A stretch of DNA of 64,000 nt from Arthrobacter sp. FW305-BF8 (GTDB lineage Bacteria; Actinomycetota; Actinomycetes; Actinomycetales; Micrococcaceae). A model generated the notes under the pieces. That model made no database searches, had not been told where the DNA came from, and saw only the letters and a list, made by a program, of their open reading frames with translations. The position numbers and the translations under genes are program-made. Positions 25,056 through 33,451 of the stretch are shown here, in pieces. Position 1 is the stretch's first letter, and each line of letters starts with the position of its first letter. The DNA is taken from assembly GCF_021789315.1 (NCBI RefSeq), contig NZ_CP084561.1, forward strand, positions 4,216,001 through 4,280,000, written 5' to 3'.

Positions 25056-25895
25056 TCAGTGTCCGAATTCGTTTGAGTCCAGCCGCGGCGGCGCGCCCGT
25101 GTCCAGGGCATCAATGCCGGCCATTTCCGCCTCGGTGAGGGCAAAACCGAAGACATCAAGGTTTTCGCGCTGCCGCCGGTCGTCGGCGGACTTGGGGATG
25201 GCCACCCGGCCGGACTGGACCTGCCAGCGGAGTACCACCTGCGCCGGCGTCTTGGCGTATGCCTCGGCGGGACCGGTGACGGCAGGGGCCGCGAGGAAGC
25301 CGCCGTTGCGGCCCAGCGGGCTGTAGGCCGCGGTGGCGATGTTGTGTTCACGGTGGAAGGCCAGCTGGTCGAGCTGCTGGTGTTCGGGGTCGATTTGAAC
25401 CTGGTTGACCGGGACGTCGAGGCCTGCCGCCTGCAGCTCGCGCAGGTGGGCCGGCTTGAAGTTGGAAACGCCCCAGCACCTGATCAGCCCCTCCTCGGCC
25501 AGCCGGGCGAGCCCTTCCGCTGCGTCAACAAACCGGCCCTGGGCAGGGTTCGGCCAGTGGATCAGGAAGAGGTCCAGGTACTCGGTGCCGAGCCGCCGGG
25601 TTGCCGCGCCGAAGGCCTCGCGCACACCCGTCCTGCCGTGCCACTGCTTATTGAATTTGGTAGTAAGGAACAGGTCCCTGCGGGCAATGCCGCTGCGGCG
25701 GATCCCCTCCCCCACGGCCTCCTCGTTGCGGTAATTTTCCGCCGTATCGATATGCCGGTACCCGTTGGCTATCGCCCGGGCCACGGCATCGGCGGCCTCC
25801 TCGCCGGTCATCGGCCAGGTGCCCAGGCCGATGAGGGGAATTACGACGCCGGGCGCCAGTTCCGCCGTCGTGTTTTCCTCTGTTTTTTGGCTCAT
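25056..25895 (-). CDS. Aldo/keto reductase
   Basis: 279 residues, typical for the family. The catalytic tetrad is visible: Asp50 and Tyr55 (HIDTAENY), Lys80 (LTTKF) and His113 (LIHWP). The cofactor-binding end IPKSADDRRQRENLDVF indicates NADP(H). It reduces a carbonyl or oxidises the matching alcohol in the cytoplasm. Its ATG overlaps the stop of the upstream isomerase gene by 4 bp, so the two are co-translated. Confidence 0.88.
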   Translation of the reverse strand: MSQKTEENTTAELAPGVVIPLIGLGTWPMTGEEAADAVARAIANGYRHIDTAENYRNEEAVGEGIRRSGIARRDLFLTTKFNKQWHGRTGVREAFGAATRRLGTEYLDLFLIHWPNPAQGRFVDAAEGLARLAEEGLIRCWGVSNFKPAHLRELQAAGLDVPVNQVQIDPEHQQLDQLAFHREHNIATAAYSPLGRNGGFLAAPAVTGPAEAYAKTPAQVVLRWQVQSGRVAIPKSADDRRQRENLDVFGFALTEAEMAGIDALDTGAPPRLDSNEFGH

Positions 25896-26740
25896 TTGGT
25901 TCCTGCATTCTGGAGGTTGCCTGCCGCCTGCAGCACCGTGTCGGCTGCCTCCTTGAGCTTCCGTGCCCAGCCCAGCTCCCCCAGCCGGGCCACCGTGCTG
26001 TCCGAGGGCACCTCCACGCTCACGGCAAGATCAGCGGGGAAGGCGTTGACCAGGGCGGCCAGGTTGAAGCCGCCCTCGCCCGGAACACCGCGTTCCGAGC
26101 GGGACTCCGTCACCAGCGCCTCCTGGGCGGCCGGACGCTGCGCCGGCCCGTCGCACAGCTGCAGCAGCGGCACCAGGTCGAGGTTCGCCTGGAGGTCCTC
26201 CCACTGCGCGCACCCCGGAACGGCCCCGAAGCGGTTCAGATGGAGTGCGTCCACCACGAGGTTGCAGCCCGAGGACCGGGCCAGAGCCACCGCGGCGGGA
26301 ATGGAGTTCACCGCCTGGTAGGAGATGGGCTCCAGGGTGGGGACGATGCCGTAGCTGCGGCCGTCCTCGGCCATGCGCGCCAGGGTGTCGGCAAGGCGTG
26401 CAGTGTCGGGGTCGGACCCGGCCACCGTCAGGGATACGGCGCCGAGGGCCTGCCCGGCCTCCATCATGGCAAGCCAGGCATCGCGCTGGTCAGTGCCGTC
26501 CAGCAGCAGGAACTCGATGTCGCGGACCGTGACGCCGGTGTCGGCCATCCGGGCCAGGGTCTCCTTCAGCATCGGCGACCCGGGCTGCAGGTCATAGGGC
26601 CGCTCAGTGGGAGTGACCGGGCGGACGCGGGCGCCGATGAAGTCGAAGCCGGCTTCGGCGGCGATGGCCACCAGCTGCGGCGGTGCGGTGTTGAGGAGGG
26701 ACAGCTGGGCCAGGCCCAGCGGGCGGCGCGGTGCGCTCAT
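25892..26740 (-). CDS. TIM-barrel sugar phosphate isomerase/epimerase family protein
   Basis: 282 residues of the xylose-isomerase-like/AP-endonuclease-2 TIM barrel: GLAQLSLLNTAP at the start, GIVPTLEPISYQAVNS, NLVVDALHLNRFG with the Asp-His metal ligands, and the end VSVEVPSD. Members include inosose dehydratases, hydroxypyruvate isomerases and 3-dehydroshikimate dehydratases. With MHS transporters and flavoproteins around, a cyclitol or shikimate-like substrate is plausible but not shown. It overlaps both neighbours by ATGA. Confidence 0.82.
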   Translation of the reverse strand: MSAPRRPLGLAQLSLLNTAPPQLVAIAAEAGFDFIGARVRPVTPTERPYDLQPGSPMLKETLARMADTGVTVRDIEFLLLDGTDQRDAWLAMMEAGQALGAVSLTVAGSDPDTARLADTLARMAEDGRSYGIVPTLEPISYQAVNSIPAAVALARSSGCNLVVDALHLNRFGAVPGCAQWEDLQANLDLVPLLQLCDGPAQRPAAQEALVTESRSERGVPGEGGFNLAALVNAFPADLAVSVEVPSDSTVARLGELGWARKLKEAADTVLQAAGNLQNAGTK

Positions 26741-28872
26741 GATGCTGCTCCGTTCATGCTGAGTTCTACGGGACGGGCTGATTCACTGGCTGGCGCTGCC
26801 GATTCGGCGGCTGGCGCGAACGGCTCGGCGGCAAGCGCAGCGGCGATGCGCTGCGCGGCGTCATAACCGCCCTTCACCGCGTTTGAGGCGATGGCGGGGG
26901 TCCGGTCCACCACCGTTCCCGCCAACGCCAGCGGCACACCGGCCGCTCCGGCCAAGTGGGCCTCACGGTCCGCCGCGGGAACGGAACCGTCCAGCGGCAG
27001 CACCGAACGGGATACCAGCAACGGACCAGGCGCGTCCAGCCATTCCGGGCCGGACCCGTCTCGAGCCCCATCCGGGGAGGTGCCGGCGATCCGGATCCGG
27101 CCGCCGTCGTACTCCTCGATCGTGGCACCGAGCCGGACCCGCACCCGCGGATTCTGTTCGAGCCGGGGCACGGCAAGGATCTTCGCCCGCCGCCCGGATT
27201 CCGGCGCGAGGACCTCCTGCGGCCCCACCAGCAGCACGGCGGTGCCGCGGCCCGCGAGGGTGTCGGCCACGCTCATCGCCACGGAGTCCGCACCCCAGAT
27301 GGTCACGGCGTCCGGAATGCTCCCACCTTGCCCATCCGGGCGCAGCACCTCGGGGTGGGCGGCGAGCCAGTCCCGCACGTCCGTCACACCGGGCAAATCG
27401 GCTCCGGGGAAGCCTGCCCCGGGGCGGGTCCCGCCGGTGGCGAGCACGACGGCGTCGGCCCCGGTTTCCCGGATCAGCGCCGCAACGTCGCCCGGATCGG
27501 AAAGATCCACCTGCCCGCCCAGCCGGACGTCAATGCCCAGCCTGTCGTTCTCGGCGGCGGACCAGTCGGTGAAGCGGTGGAAATCAGGAGTGGATTTCAT
27601 CTGTTCGGCGAGGGCGAACTGCCCGCCCAGCCGGACGCCGCCGTCGAGCACGGTGACCTGCGCACCTGCCACGGCGAGTTCCCGGGCGGCGGTGAGGCCG
27701 GCCGGGCCGGCCCCCACGACGGTGACCCGGGCACCCGGCCGCACGGCCGGCGTCGGAACGGGAACCCGCGAGCGTCCGACGGCGGGGTTAACGGTGCACG
27801 TGACCTGCCCCTGGCCGAGGGTGTCGATGCAGACGTTGCAGGCGATGCAGGGGCGGTACGCCTCGCCGTGCAGGACCGCGCCCACAAACGCTGGGTCGGC
27901 ATGGATGGCGCGCGCCAGGCTGACGAAGTCGCAGACTCCGGCGCCGAGAACCTCTTCGATGACCGCCGGCGAGTTCAGCCGCCCGGCCATGCCCAGCGGA
28001 AGGCCGAACTGCCGGTATTCCGTGGCGTAGTCCCGGAGCAGGCCGGGCTTCCATTCGCCAGGCTGGACGATCCATTCACCGGCGTCGTAGCTGCCGGCGG
28101 ACAGGTCGAGAAAGTCCAGCTGGTCCAGGTGTGCCTTGGCCATGACGGCCACCTGGTCTTCGGCGCTGATGCCGTCCGCCGGGCCTTCGACGACGGACAC
28201 CCGCACGCCGACGAGGGCGTCCGGCGCCGCCTCCCGGACGGCGTCGATGACCAGGTTCAGGAAGTGCTCCGGCGCGGCGAACTCGTCCGTGCGGTGGTTG
28301 GAGATGGGGGACATGAACTGGTGGATCAGGTAGCCGTGGGCGCCGTGGATGTTGATCACGTCGAAGCCCGCGGCCACGGCCCGGCGGGCGGCTGCGGCGT
28401 AGGACTGCACGAGGTCGTGGCATTCTCCGGCCGTCAGTTCCCGCGGAACCTCCCCGCCGGCCACCGCACACGGCACCGGCGACGGCGCCACGTTCTTGTG
28501 CCCGGACACCGCTGTCTGCGCGGTCCGGCCGCCGTGGTTAAGTTCGACGGCGGCCAGCGCACCTTCAGCGTGCAGCGCGTCGGTGAGCCGACGTAGCCCG
28601 GGAACCATGGCGTCCGTGTGCAGGCCCAGCTGGTGAGTGCGGCCCTTGCCGTCTGCCCGGACGTACGTGGCTTCGGTGGTGACCAGTCCCAGGCCGGCCC
28701 GGGCGCGGGTGACAAGGTAGTCGATGTACTGCTCGGTGATGTGCCCGTCGGTGGTGCCGTAGTTGCGTTCCATCGGAGCGGAGACGAGCCGGTTGCGGAG
28801 GGTCCGTGGAGTGCGGCCGTTCCGGCCCAGGGTGAGCGGGCGGGCGGCGTGGCGGGTTTCGTGTTCGGTCAT
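26737..28872 (-). CDS. Old-yellow-enzyme/2,4-dienoyl-CoA reductase-type iron-sulfur flavoprotein
   Basis: 711 residues. The N-terminal FMN barrel (about 1-345) includes LVSAPMERNYGTTDGH, AVELNHGGRTAQ and NIHGAHGYLIHQFMSP. A [4Fe-4S] cluster motif CIACNVC followed by a fourth cysteine 12 residues later (QVTCTVNP) sits near 350-370. A C-terminal FAD/NAD(P) domain has VVGAGPAGLTAARELA at about 393. The family reduces C=C bonds next to carbonyls using NAD(P)H. In this operon it may act in sequence with the KSTD-like flavoprotein. Confidence 0.88.
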   Translation of the reverse strand: MTEHETRHAARPLTLGRNGRTPRTLRNRLVSAPMERNYGTTDGHITEQYIDYLVTRARAGLGLVTTEATYVRADGKGRTHQLGLHTDAMVPGLRRLTDALHAEGALAAVELNHGGRTAQTAVSGHKNVAPSPVPCAVAGGEVPRELTAGECHDLVQSYAAAARRAVAAGFDVINIHGAHGYLIHQFMSPISNHRTDEFAAPEHFLNLVIDAVREAAPDALVGVRVSVVEGPADGISAEDQVAVMAKAHLDQLDFLDLSAGSYDAGEWIVQPGEWKPGLLRDYATEYRQFGLPLGMAGRLNSPAVIEEVLGAGVCDFVSLARAIHADPAFVGAVLHGEAYRPCIACNVCIDTLGQGQVTCTVNPAVGRSRVPVPTPAVRPGARVTVVGAGPAGLTAARELAVAGAQVTVLDGGVRLGGQFALAEQMKSTPDFHRFTDWSAAENDRLGIDVRLGGQVDLSDPGDVAALIRETGADAVVLATGGTRPGAGFPGADLPGVTDVRDWLAAHPEVLRPDGQGGSIPDAVTIWGADSVAMSVADTLAGRGTAVLLVGPQEVLAPESGRRAKILAVPRLEQNPRVRVRLGATIEEYDGGRIRIAGTSPDGARDGSGPEWLDAPGPLLVSRSVLPLDGSVPAADREAHLAGAAGVPLALAGTVVDRTPAIASNAVKGGYDAAQRIAAALAAEPFAPAAESAAPASESARPVELSMNGAAS

Positions 28873-28874
28873 GG

Positions 28875-30032
28875 CTAGCCTGCCGCTTCCGCAGGAACAC
28901 GGGTTCCGGCTGAAACCTCGGCCGGAACCCGGACGCGGCCCGGAACCTCAACGTCAGCGAAGCGCACCGGGCGCCCGGTGCGCGCGGATTCGTAGACCGC
29001 CAGCAGGATGCGGAGCGATTTCAGGGCGTCCTTGCCGGTGATGGCGGGCTCGGTGCCGGCGTCCAGGGCCTGCACGAAATCGCGGACCTGGCTGGTGTGG
29101 TGCGGAATCAGCTGGCCGTTGATGGTGGAAAGGTCGATATTCGGTTCCACGCCCTCGGGATGGACGGGCTCCACGGTGATCTTCTCCCCCACGGCCCACA
29201 GGTCCAGCCGGCCGTCGCTGCCCTCGGGGAACTCCGTCAGCGATGCCGAGGCACCCGTTTCCCCCGTGATTCGGAGCTGGATGCCCAGGTTGGGGGACAC
29301 CGCCGTCGACGCCTCGAGCGTTGCCATGGCGCCGGAGGTGAAGGTGATGACCGCCGTGGCGGAGTCCTCCACCTCGATGTAGTCGCCGTGCCGGTAGGTG
29401 TTGACCTTGCCGTAGACCTCCGCCACGTCGCCGAGGTACCACTGCAGCAGGTCGATCTGATGGATGGCCTGCGTCATGAGCACGCCGCCGCCGTCGTTCT
29501 CCCAGGTGCCGCGCCACGCGTCCCGGTTGTAGTATTCCGGCGCGCGGTGCAGCATCACGGAACACTGGGCCATGAGCGGCCGGCCCAGCGTTCCGTCGTC
29601 GATCGCCTTCCGGATTTTCTGGGCTGCAGGCCAGAAGCGGCGCTGGAACAGTGCCCCGAACTGCACACCGGCCTCCTCGCACGCCTCAACCATCCGCTCG
29701 GCCGAGTCCAGCCGGGTGGCAATCGGCTTTTCGCACAGCACATGCACCCCGGCCGCCGCTGCTTTGAGCACCACCTGCTCATGGGTCGGGTGTGGCGTGC
29801 AGACCGAAACGATGTCCACGCCCAGCGCCAGGAGCTCGTCCACGGTGTTCACCGCGTTTGGCACGTCCCAGTTCCCGGCGGTGGCGCGTGCCCGGTCCAG
29901 GTCGATGTCGCACACCCCCACCACCTGCACATTGTCCAGGGCGCCGAAGGCCTCGAGGTGGTTGCGGGAGATGGCGCCGCAGCCCACGATTCCGGCTCGG
30001 TACGTGCGGGGGGCGGTTGCTGGCGGGGTCAT
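28875..30032 (-). CDS. Gfo/Idh/MocA family oxidoreductase
   Basis: 385 residues. Rossmann motif GIVGCGAISRNHLEAF at the N-terminus, the EKP motif in VLCEKPIATR at about 100, and a beta-sheet C-terminal domain. Members oxidise secondary alcohols of sugars and cyclitols with NAD(P). It is first of the five-gene oxidoreductase run, 2 bp before the OYE-type gene, and 60 bp after the MHS transporter gene at 30093, so all may be one transcript. This points to a polyol or cyclitol-like substrate. Confidence 0.88.
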   Translation of the reverse strand: MTPPATAPRTYRAGIVGCGAISRNHLEAFGALDNVQVVGVCDIDLDRARATAGNWDVPNAVNTVDELLALGVDIVSVCTPHPTHEQVVLKAAAAGVHVLCEKPIATRLDSAERMVEACEEAGVQFGALFQRRFWPAAQKIRKAIDDGTLGRPLMAQCSVMLHRAPEYYNRDAWRGTWENDGGGVLMTQAIHQIDLLQWYLGDVAEVYGKVNTYRHGDYIEVEDSATAVITFTSGAMATLEASTAVSPNLGIQLRITGETGASASLTEFPEGSDGRLDLWAVGEKITVEPVHPEGVEPNIDLSTINGQLIPHHTSQVRDFVQALDAGTEPAITGKDALKSLRILLAVYESARTGRPVRFADVEVPGRVRVPAEVSAGTRVPAEAAG

Positions 30033-30092
30033 GGTTCCAACTTTCTTTCTGAATGGCGGGGGGCGCTGGTGACTGGCGAGGGCGCGGCCGGG

Positions 30093-31484
30093 CTAGGCGT
30101 CGGCGGAAACGGAGCTGCAGACCGGCCTCTGCTCCCGCGGCAGGCCAAGCTCCTCGAGCGGGGTCTTGTGGGTTTCGCGGGCCGTGGCGATGGCGATCGC
30201 GGAGACCGCCAGGCAGGCCACGGTGAAGACCGCTACCGGGATCCAGCCGCCGGGTCCCGGCTGGGCCAGGACCGTGGCGATCGCAGGAGCGAAGCCGGTG
30301 AGGATCAGGCCCACCTGGCTGCCGATGGCCATTCCGGAGTAGCGGACGGGTGCCGGAAACATCTCGGGGAAGAAGACAGTCCAGACACCGTTCCAGCACG
30401 AGTAGAAGACGGACATGTTCAGGAACCCGAAGACGAAGATCATGGCGATGTTGTGCTCGCTAATGGCCCAGAAGTAGCCGAACGAGGTGACGGCGCAGCC
30501 GAGGGAGCCCACCAGGAGCACCTTCTTGCGGCCGAACCGGTCCGAGATGATCCCGGCCAGTGGGATGGTGAACATGGACAGGCCGATGGTGACTGCGTTG
30601 ACCGTGAGCATGAGGGTGCGGTCCAGGCCGATCCCCTTGCCGGTGGCATAGGCCAGGGCGTACACGGTGAAGGTGGTCTGCATGACGGAGAACAGCATCA
30701 CGAGGGCCACGCGCAGGACGTCGCGCCATTGCGTCTTCAGCACCTCGGCCGCCGGAATGCCCTTGGGCTTCGTCGTTTCCACGGTCTCTTCGAACACTGG
30801 CGGCTCGTCCAGCCGGGTGCGGATCCAGTAGGCGACCAGCAGCACCACGGCGGACAGCCAGAACGGGACTCGCCAGCCCCAGCCCAGCAGCTGTTCCTCG
30901 GGGAGGGCGGCGAGCGGAATGAACACCACGGTGGAGAGGACCATTCCGGATGCGTAGCCAGTCATCACGAAGCTGGTGAAGAAGCCGCGGCGTCCCTCCG
31001 GGGAGTGTTCCATGGTCAGGGTGGACGCACCCGCGGCCTCGGCGCCGGCGGAGAATCCCTGCGCCAGCCGGCCCGCCAGCAGCAGCGCCGTGGCCCAGTA
31101 GCCGATCTGGTCATAGGTGGGCAGGAAGCCGATGCCGATGGAGGCAACGCCCATGATCACCAGCGTGATCATCAGCGCCTGCTTGCGGCCGATCTTGTCC
31201 CCGAAGTGGCTCATGATGACGCCGCCCAGCGGCCGTGCCAGGTAGCCGACGCCAAACGTGGCCATCGCGCCGAGCAGGGCAACTACAGGGTCTCCGCCGG
31301 GGAAGAAGATCTTCGGGAACACCAGCGCTGCTGCGGTGCCATAGATGAAGAAGTCGTAGTACTCCAGCGTGGAGCCAAGGAAAGAAGCCAATGCTGCCTT
31401 CTTTGGGGTCTTCGCCGGGAGGCTGTCCGCGCGTTGCAGGACGGCAGGTTCCGCGACGGGGGCGGGGGGCTGGACGTGTCCCAT
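30093..31484 (-). CDS. MHS-family MFS transporter
   Basis: 463 residues from ATG 31484, which has GAGGAG at good spacing; the frame is open 69 bases farther but unsupported. Signatures STLEYYDFFIYGTAAAL, MSHFGDKIGRKQAL and GRLAQGFSAGAEAAGAST; C-terminal RETHKTPLEELG is the usual MHS tail. Closest in style to the shikimate/4-hydroxybenzoate-type symporters and to the protein at 33452. Likely imports the substrate of the downstream oxidoreductases, under control of one of the two IclR proteins. Confidence 0.88.
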   Translation of the reverse strand: MGHVQPPAPVAEPAVLQRADSLPAKTPKKAALASFLGSTLEYYDFFIYGTAAALVFPKIFFPGGDPVVALLGAMATFGVGYLARPLGGVIMSHFGDKIGRKQALMITLVIMGVASIGIGFLPTYDQIGYWATALLLAGRLAQGFSAGAEAAGASTLTMEHSPEGRRGFFTSFVMTGYASGMVLSTVVFIPLAALPEEQLLGWGWRVPFWLSAVVLLVAYWIRTRLDEPPVFEETVETTKPKGIPAAEVLKTQWRDVLRVALVMLFSVMQTTFTVYALAYATGKGIGLDRTLMLTVNAVTIGLSMFTIPLAGIISDRFGRKKVLLVGSLGCAVTSFGYFWAISEHNIAMIFVFGFLNMSVFYSCWNGVWTVFFPEMFPAPVRYSGMAIGSQVGLILTGFAPAIATVLAQPGPGGWIPVAVFTVACLAVSAIAIATARETHKTPLEELGLPREQRPVCSSVSADA

Positions 31485-31620
31485 AGGTTCTCCTCGTTGA
31501 GTTTCCAGGGCGGCCGCCACCAGATGGCGGGGGCCGAAGAGTTGAGCGTGCACCCTGTCCGGGTGGCTGTTGCTCTGGGGAAAAACACTAGGAGCAGGGA
31601 GAAGCTGCGCGATGGAACTT

Positions 31621-31633
31621 CCCGTTCAACGGG
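31621..31633. promoter_or_regulatory. Candidate IclR operator upstream of MHS gene
   Basis: CCCGTTCAACGGG is a perfect 6-1-6 palindrome 137 bp upstream of the MHS start, between that gene and the IclR gene. IclR-family sites commonly have a GTTC-AAC type centre. Confidence 0.45.
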
Positions 31634-31661
31634 ACGCTGGTTGAGAAGAGAAAGCCCCGGT

Positions 31662-32459
31662 TCAGGAACCCTGAAGCCAGGGCCTCGTGCCGTACGGGCG
31701 GCGCTCTGCGCCCATGGTCCGGGACAGGCCGCGCCCTGCAGCCACCAGGACGGGAAGAACCACCTTGGGGTCCTCGTCCGCCGTCGGAATAACGACGGCG
31801 ATCGCGCCGATCACGCTGTTGCCCTCACCAAAGACGGGGACCGCATAGGCGGTGTTTTCCTGCACCAGGACACCGGCCATGCGGACGTAGCCGCGTTCCC
31901 GGGTCAGGGCGAGCTGGGCGCGCAGCCGCGCCGGGTCGGTCTCCGTGGCGGCAGTGGTTTTCTCCAGCGGCCCGGCCAGGAACCGCTCCTGCACGTCGCG
32001 CGGCATGTGCGCCATCATGGCCATCCCGGACGAGGTGTTGTGGATCAGGAGCCGGCCGGCCACGGCAGCAAGATTGGTGGCGGTGCCGTGCCGGTCCAGC
32101 TGCTCCAGGTACAGCACGGTGCCGGAACCGACGTCGGGAATGGAAAGTGAGACCTGCTCACGCACAGCGGCGTGGACGCCTTCGAGGAACGGAAGGCCCC
32201 GGCGTCGGAATTCCTCCAGCGGATTGCTGCGGGACGCCAGCTCCCACATCTTCATGCCAACGCCGTAGTCGCCGGAATCGCTGCGGTTCAGCAGCCCGCT
32301 GTCCACGAGGTCGTTGGCCAGCCGGTGCGCGGTGCTGCTGGACATGCCCGTGGCCCGGGCTAGCTCGCTCAACGACATCCGCGGGCGGCCCTTCGAAAAG
32401 GCGTCCAGGATTTTCACCACGCGCTGGATGACTGATTCGCCGGAGGGCGAGTTGGCCAT
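31662..32459 (-). CDS. IclR family transcriptional regulator
   Basis: 265 residues from ATG 32459; the frame extends 73 codons upstream, but that part lies within the next IclR gene. Winged helix MSLSELARATGMSSSTAHRLANDLVDSG, then the GAF-like effector domain (VLYLEQLDRHG, NTSSGMAMMAHM, GNSVIGAIAVV). The start overlaps the stop of the upstream IclR gene by one base (TGATG), so the two are translationally coupled and probably regulate related genes. Confidence 0.87.
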   Translation of the reverse strand: MANSPSGESVIQRVVKILDAFSKGRPRMSLSELARATGMSSSTAHRLANDLVDSGLLNRSDSGDYGVGMKMWELASRSNPLEEFRRRGLPFLEGVHAAVREQVSLSIPDVGSGTVLYLEQLDRHGTATNLAAVAGRLLIHNTSSGMAMMAHMPRDVQERFLAGPLEKTTAATETDPARLRAQLALTRERGYVRMAGVLVQENTAYAVPVFGEGNSVIGAIAVVIPTADEDPKVVLPVLVAAGRGLSRTMGAERRPYGTRPWLQGS

Positions 32460-33244
32460 CAGGCCCGCCGCAGCCCGGACGCGTCCCCGCCGTAGTCCAG
32501 GCCGATCTGCCGGGCAGCCTCCTGCAGGCGCGGCACCACGGACTTTTCGATGTCCTCGGCAGGGGAACGGTGCGTCTGCAGGGAAACGTTGACGGCCGCC
32601 ACTATGTCCTGGCCTCGCCACACCGGCACCGCCACGCCACGCAGCCCCTCTTCCAGTTCCTGCGACACCATTGCCCACCCCCTTGATCTGGCACGGTCAA
32701 TCTCCACCCGCAGCTGCTCGGCGCTGGCAATGGAGTGTTCGGTCAGCTTCTGCAGCCGGACGGTTTCGAAGTAGGACTGCAGATCCGCCTCGGTCAGTGC
32801 TCCCAGCAGCACCCGGCCCATGGAGGTCGCCCAGGCGGGGAACCTCGTGCCCACGGTGATGGTGACGCTGAGCAGCCGCGGCGAGGGCACGCACGCGACA
32901 TACACGACGTCGACGCCGTCAAGAATGCATAAGGAGGTGGTCTCGTTCAGCTCGGCTGCGAGGGATTTCAGATGCCGGTCCGCAATGGCCGGAAGCTCGA
33001 GGTTGGCCAGGAAGGACCGCCCGATCTCCAGTGAGCGGGCAGTCAGCTCGAAGTGTGCCCCGTCCGTTCGCAGGTAGCCGAGGTCTGCCAGGGTGAGCAG
33101 GAACCGCCGGGCGGAAGCCCTGGTGGTATCTGCGGCCGCGGCCACTTGGGACACCGTCAGCCGTGGCTGGTTCGGGGTGAAGGCCCGGAGCACGTCGAAC
33201 GCTTTCTCGACCGATTTCACGAAGTAGGCCGGCTGTTCGTCCAT
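32459..33244 (-). CDS. IclR family transcriptional regulator (PcaR/PobR-like)
   Basis: 261 residues from ATG 33244, preceded by AGGGAG. Winged helix LTVSQVAAAADTTRASARRFLLTLADLGYL; effector domain with SLCILDGVDVVYVACVPS and WATSMGRVLLG, as in regulators of protocatechuate and hydroxybenzoate genes. Divergent from the MHS gene at 33452; a GCATATCG/CGATACGC inverted repeat lies between them. Confidence 0.87.
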   Translation of the reverse strand: MDEQPAYFVKSVEKAFDVLRAFTPNQPRLTVSQVAAAADTTRASARRFLLTLADLGYLRTDGAHFELTARSLEIGRSFLANLELPAIADRHLKSLAAELNETTSLCILDGVDVVYVACVPSPRLLSVTITVGTRFPAWATSMGRVLLGALTEADLQSYFETVRLQKLTEHSIASAEQLRVEIDRARSRGWAMVSQELEEGLRGVAVPVWRGQDIVAAVNVSLQTHRSPAEDIEKSVVPRLQEAARQIGLDYGGDASGLRRA

Positions 33245-33334
33245 GGGCTCCCTGCACCTCAAGCTGCGCGCTTTTCCTGACCTACCAAGAATACGGGCCG
33301 GGGTCGGGCGGGGAGCAGGACGGCAAACAACGGA

Positions 33335-33363
33335 TTGTGAGTCACTTCACTCTGCGCTATCCT
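33335..33363 (+). promoter_or_regulatory. Promoter of MHS gene at 33452
   Basis: -35 TTGTGA (33335-33340), 17-bp spacer, -10 TATCCT (33358-33363). The IclR-like inverted repeat begins 10 bp downstream, in a position to block transcription. Confidence 0.4.
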
Positions 33364-33373
33364 TTTTCTAGTC

Positions 33374-33401
33374 GCATATCGTACGCCTGTTCGCGATACG
33401 C
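33374..33401. promoter_or_regulatory. Candidate IclR operator
   Basis: GCATATCG-12 bp-CGATACGC, arms matching except for one base, between the divergent IclR (33244) and MHS (33452) genes. Confidence 0.5.
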
Positions 33402-33451
33402 ACAAATCCAAAAATCCGGACCCGTCTTTCAGTGCGGAAGGACCCCCTGCA

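Noticed and set aside
29097..32150. Plus-strand open frame of more than 1000 codons
   Set aside because: It runs antisense over the Gfo/Idh/MocA, MHS and IclR genes; composition (Gly/His/Gln/Asp-rich) is the usual shadow of GC-rich genes and no domain is seen.
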